Of a DNA stretch of 64,000 nt, positions 63,027 through 64,000 are shown piece by piece. This DNA is from Chondrus crispus (lineage: Eukaryota; Rhodophyta; Florideophyceae; Gigartinales; Gigartinaceae). The first letter of the stretch is position 1. Every line of letters starts with the position of its first letter. Under the pieces are notes generated by a model, which saw only the letters and a list, made by a program, of their open reading frames with translations, did no database searches and was not told the origin of the DNA. The stretch is from assembly GCF_000350225.1 (NCBI RefSeq), contig NW_005179058.1, positions 520,619-584,618 of the forward strand. The letters run 5' to 3'. Both the position numbers and the translations under genes were made by a program.

Positions 63027-63932
63027 TCAAAAATACCGGAATCGAATTCTTCCAACCATGTCACCCAGGTCACCATTGGAGAAGCCCTCCTTCGTCTCCA
63101 CAACCTTACCGTCAATGCTCACCTCGAGCTTCCACTTCGTTCCCCCTTGTCCACAATTCACGTTGTGTCGCGCTTCGGCACGGTATATTCCGTTCTTCAC
63201 TCCATCTGTTGTTGTGAGGTATCGGGCTGTTTCTCTTCCAAAATCGATAAGCCCACATGCATCACTATTGGCGTCACCATTTATACGCCCTGTTTTCGTC
63301 TCTGGCTGAAAGCGTGAAAGAGTGACACCATCTGGTTCGGTAATTTGTATATCGAAGTCATCACCAGAATTCCATGTAAGGTCGACCAGGATCGCGGCAG
63401 TTCTGGTTCGGAATGAGACACAATCCCCCTCTGATCCGTTCGTTTTGACAACCCTCTTTACGCGACGACGTCTTCTATCTAAAAGCTCATATTTCACAAT
63501 TGGGAATATGATGCACGAGTCTTCTAAGAACTTGAATTGATTGCCTTGCAATTCGGATGTGGTAATTGCAGAAGATCGTCTTTGAGGGTTCTTGGACACG
63601 CGAAAGGTATTCTTGAGAAAGTTGGGAGAGAGTTTCCGCGGTCGCCATTTCGATATAGTGTTCATGTCTCCATTCTCGAGCGCCAACAATGGCTCTCCAG
63701 TTCTAAGAACATATCCGATTTGCTGTCCGGGCTGACAAACTGAACCATAGGAAAGGCGGCCTGGGGGTCTTATTAGCATGTTCGGCCCTCTACGCAAAGG
63801 AAGGCCAAACGGATCGCATAGACGAAATTGGCATTGCGCTCCACATGCATTGATTTGGGCCACAACACCTGTGGTCACGAGAAGGGCTGCACCAAAAACA
63901 CAGCACAACCAACATGGCATTCTTATCATCAT
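63027..63932 (-). CDS. secreted protein with a DUF2135-like beta-sandwich
   Basis: Paired ATGs at 63932 and 63929 open a 301-residue frame with a signal peptide (MPCWLCCVFGAALLVTTGVV, cleavage likely after AQA/VAQ). A basic linker (LLDRRRRRVKRVV) precedes a domain from about residue 180: AAILVDLTWNSGDDFDIQIT, EPDGVTLSRF, then NGIYRAEARHNVNCGQGGTK and WKLEVSIDGKVVETKEG. This resembles the YfaP/DUF2135 fold of secreted proteins (W-x-D-x-D-x-D-L-x-V-x-x-P-x-G). Cys residues and the export signal point to the cell wall or medium. The function is unknown. Confidence 0.75.
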   Translation of the reverse strand: MMIRMPCWLCCVFGAALLVTTGVVAQINACGAQCQFRLCDPFGLPLRRGPNMLIRPPGRLSYGSVCQPGQQIGYVLRTGEPLLALENGDMNTISKWRPRKLSPNFLKNTFRVSKNPQRRSSAITTSELQGNQFKFLEDSCIIFPIVKYELLDRRRRRVKRVVKTNGSEGDCVSFRTRTAAILVDLTWNSGDDFDIQITEPDGVTLSRFQPETKTGRINGDANSDACGLIDFGRETARYLTTTDGVKNGIYRAEARHNVNCGQGGTKWKLEVSIDGKVVETKEGFSNGDLGDMVGRIRFRYF

Positions 63933-63947
63933 TGTGAAGCGAGAGAC

Positions 63948-63966
63948 GGGGGGGGGGGGGGGGGGG
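63948..63966. repeat. run of 19 G
   Basis: A homopolymer just upstream of the minus-strand ATG at 63932. Its length is uncertain in most sequencing methods. Confidence 0.9.
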
Positions 63967-64000
63967 AGTGAGTAACCGGCGTCACTTAAGAACGTCCTCT

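Noticed and set aside
62663-63217. Plus-strand 184-codon ORF
   Set aside because: Mostly antisense to the DUF2135-like gene and without motif.

Overview
The window is a eukaryotic nuclear fragment dominated by mobile DNA. A few compact, nearly intronless host genes sit at its left and right parts: a vacuolar-type Ca2+/H+ antiporter, a La-motif protein, two secreted proteins and a Tudor-like protein. Between them lies a thick pile of nested transposable elements. Intron-poor GC-rich host genes, tight spacing and a mixture of Ty3/gypsy chromoviruses, Ty1/copia, DIRS, PIF/Harbinger and piggyBac would fit a red alga (a florideophyte such as Chondrus). That assignment is inference, not proof.

Layout: 1-2139 is a decayed piggyBac transposase on the minus strand. 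3100-5882 holds minus-strand host genes (La-motif protein, a doubtful ORF, the Ca2+/H+ exchanger). 6507-6851 is a palindrome-rich repeat. 8220-8319 is a run of N. 8538-9936 is a secreted Cys-rich protein. 10966-16008 is a long decayed ORF resembling the uncharacterised DUF6589 family, cut by an LTR-like fragment (16009-17105). 19466-21982 is a DIRS-type reverse transcriptase plus tyrosine recombinase.

23531-43441 is a three-level nest. A Cys-rich gene carries a gypsy element B (24655-42690, 434-bp LTRs, 4-bp TSD CTAA). B is itself split by chromovirus A (25465-37837, 646-bp LTRs, TSD ATAGC). A carries a broken antisense ORF of about 525 codons next to its 3' LTR. 43975-46596 is a PIF/Harbinger element with transposase and Myb-like genes facing each other.

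46878-60499 is a second nest. A palindromic repeat carries a copia element (46992-60279, 112-bp LTRs, TSD TGCTT). The copia element is split by a non-autonomous chromovirus C (50346-59003, 595-bp LTRs, TSD CTGCC). C has lost reverse transcriptase, keeps a chromodomain, and contains a fragment of a threonine dehydratase gene and a hairpin minisatellite. 61134-63932 returns to host genes.

Most element boundaries were fixed by matching LTR pairs and target-site duplications read directly from the sequence. Removing the inserts restores the interrupted reading frames, and the empty copia site is visible in the related repeat at 6650. LTR comparisons by eye give a relative order: B is oldest (about 95-96% LTR identity), while A and C are recent (about 4 differences per LTR pair).
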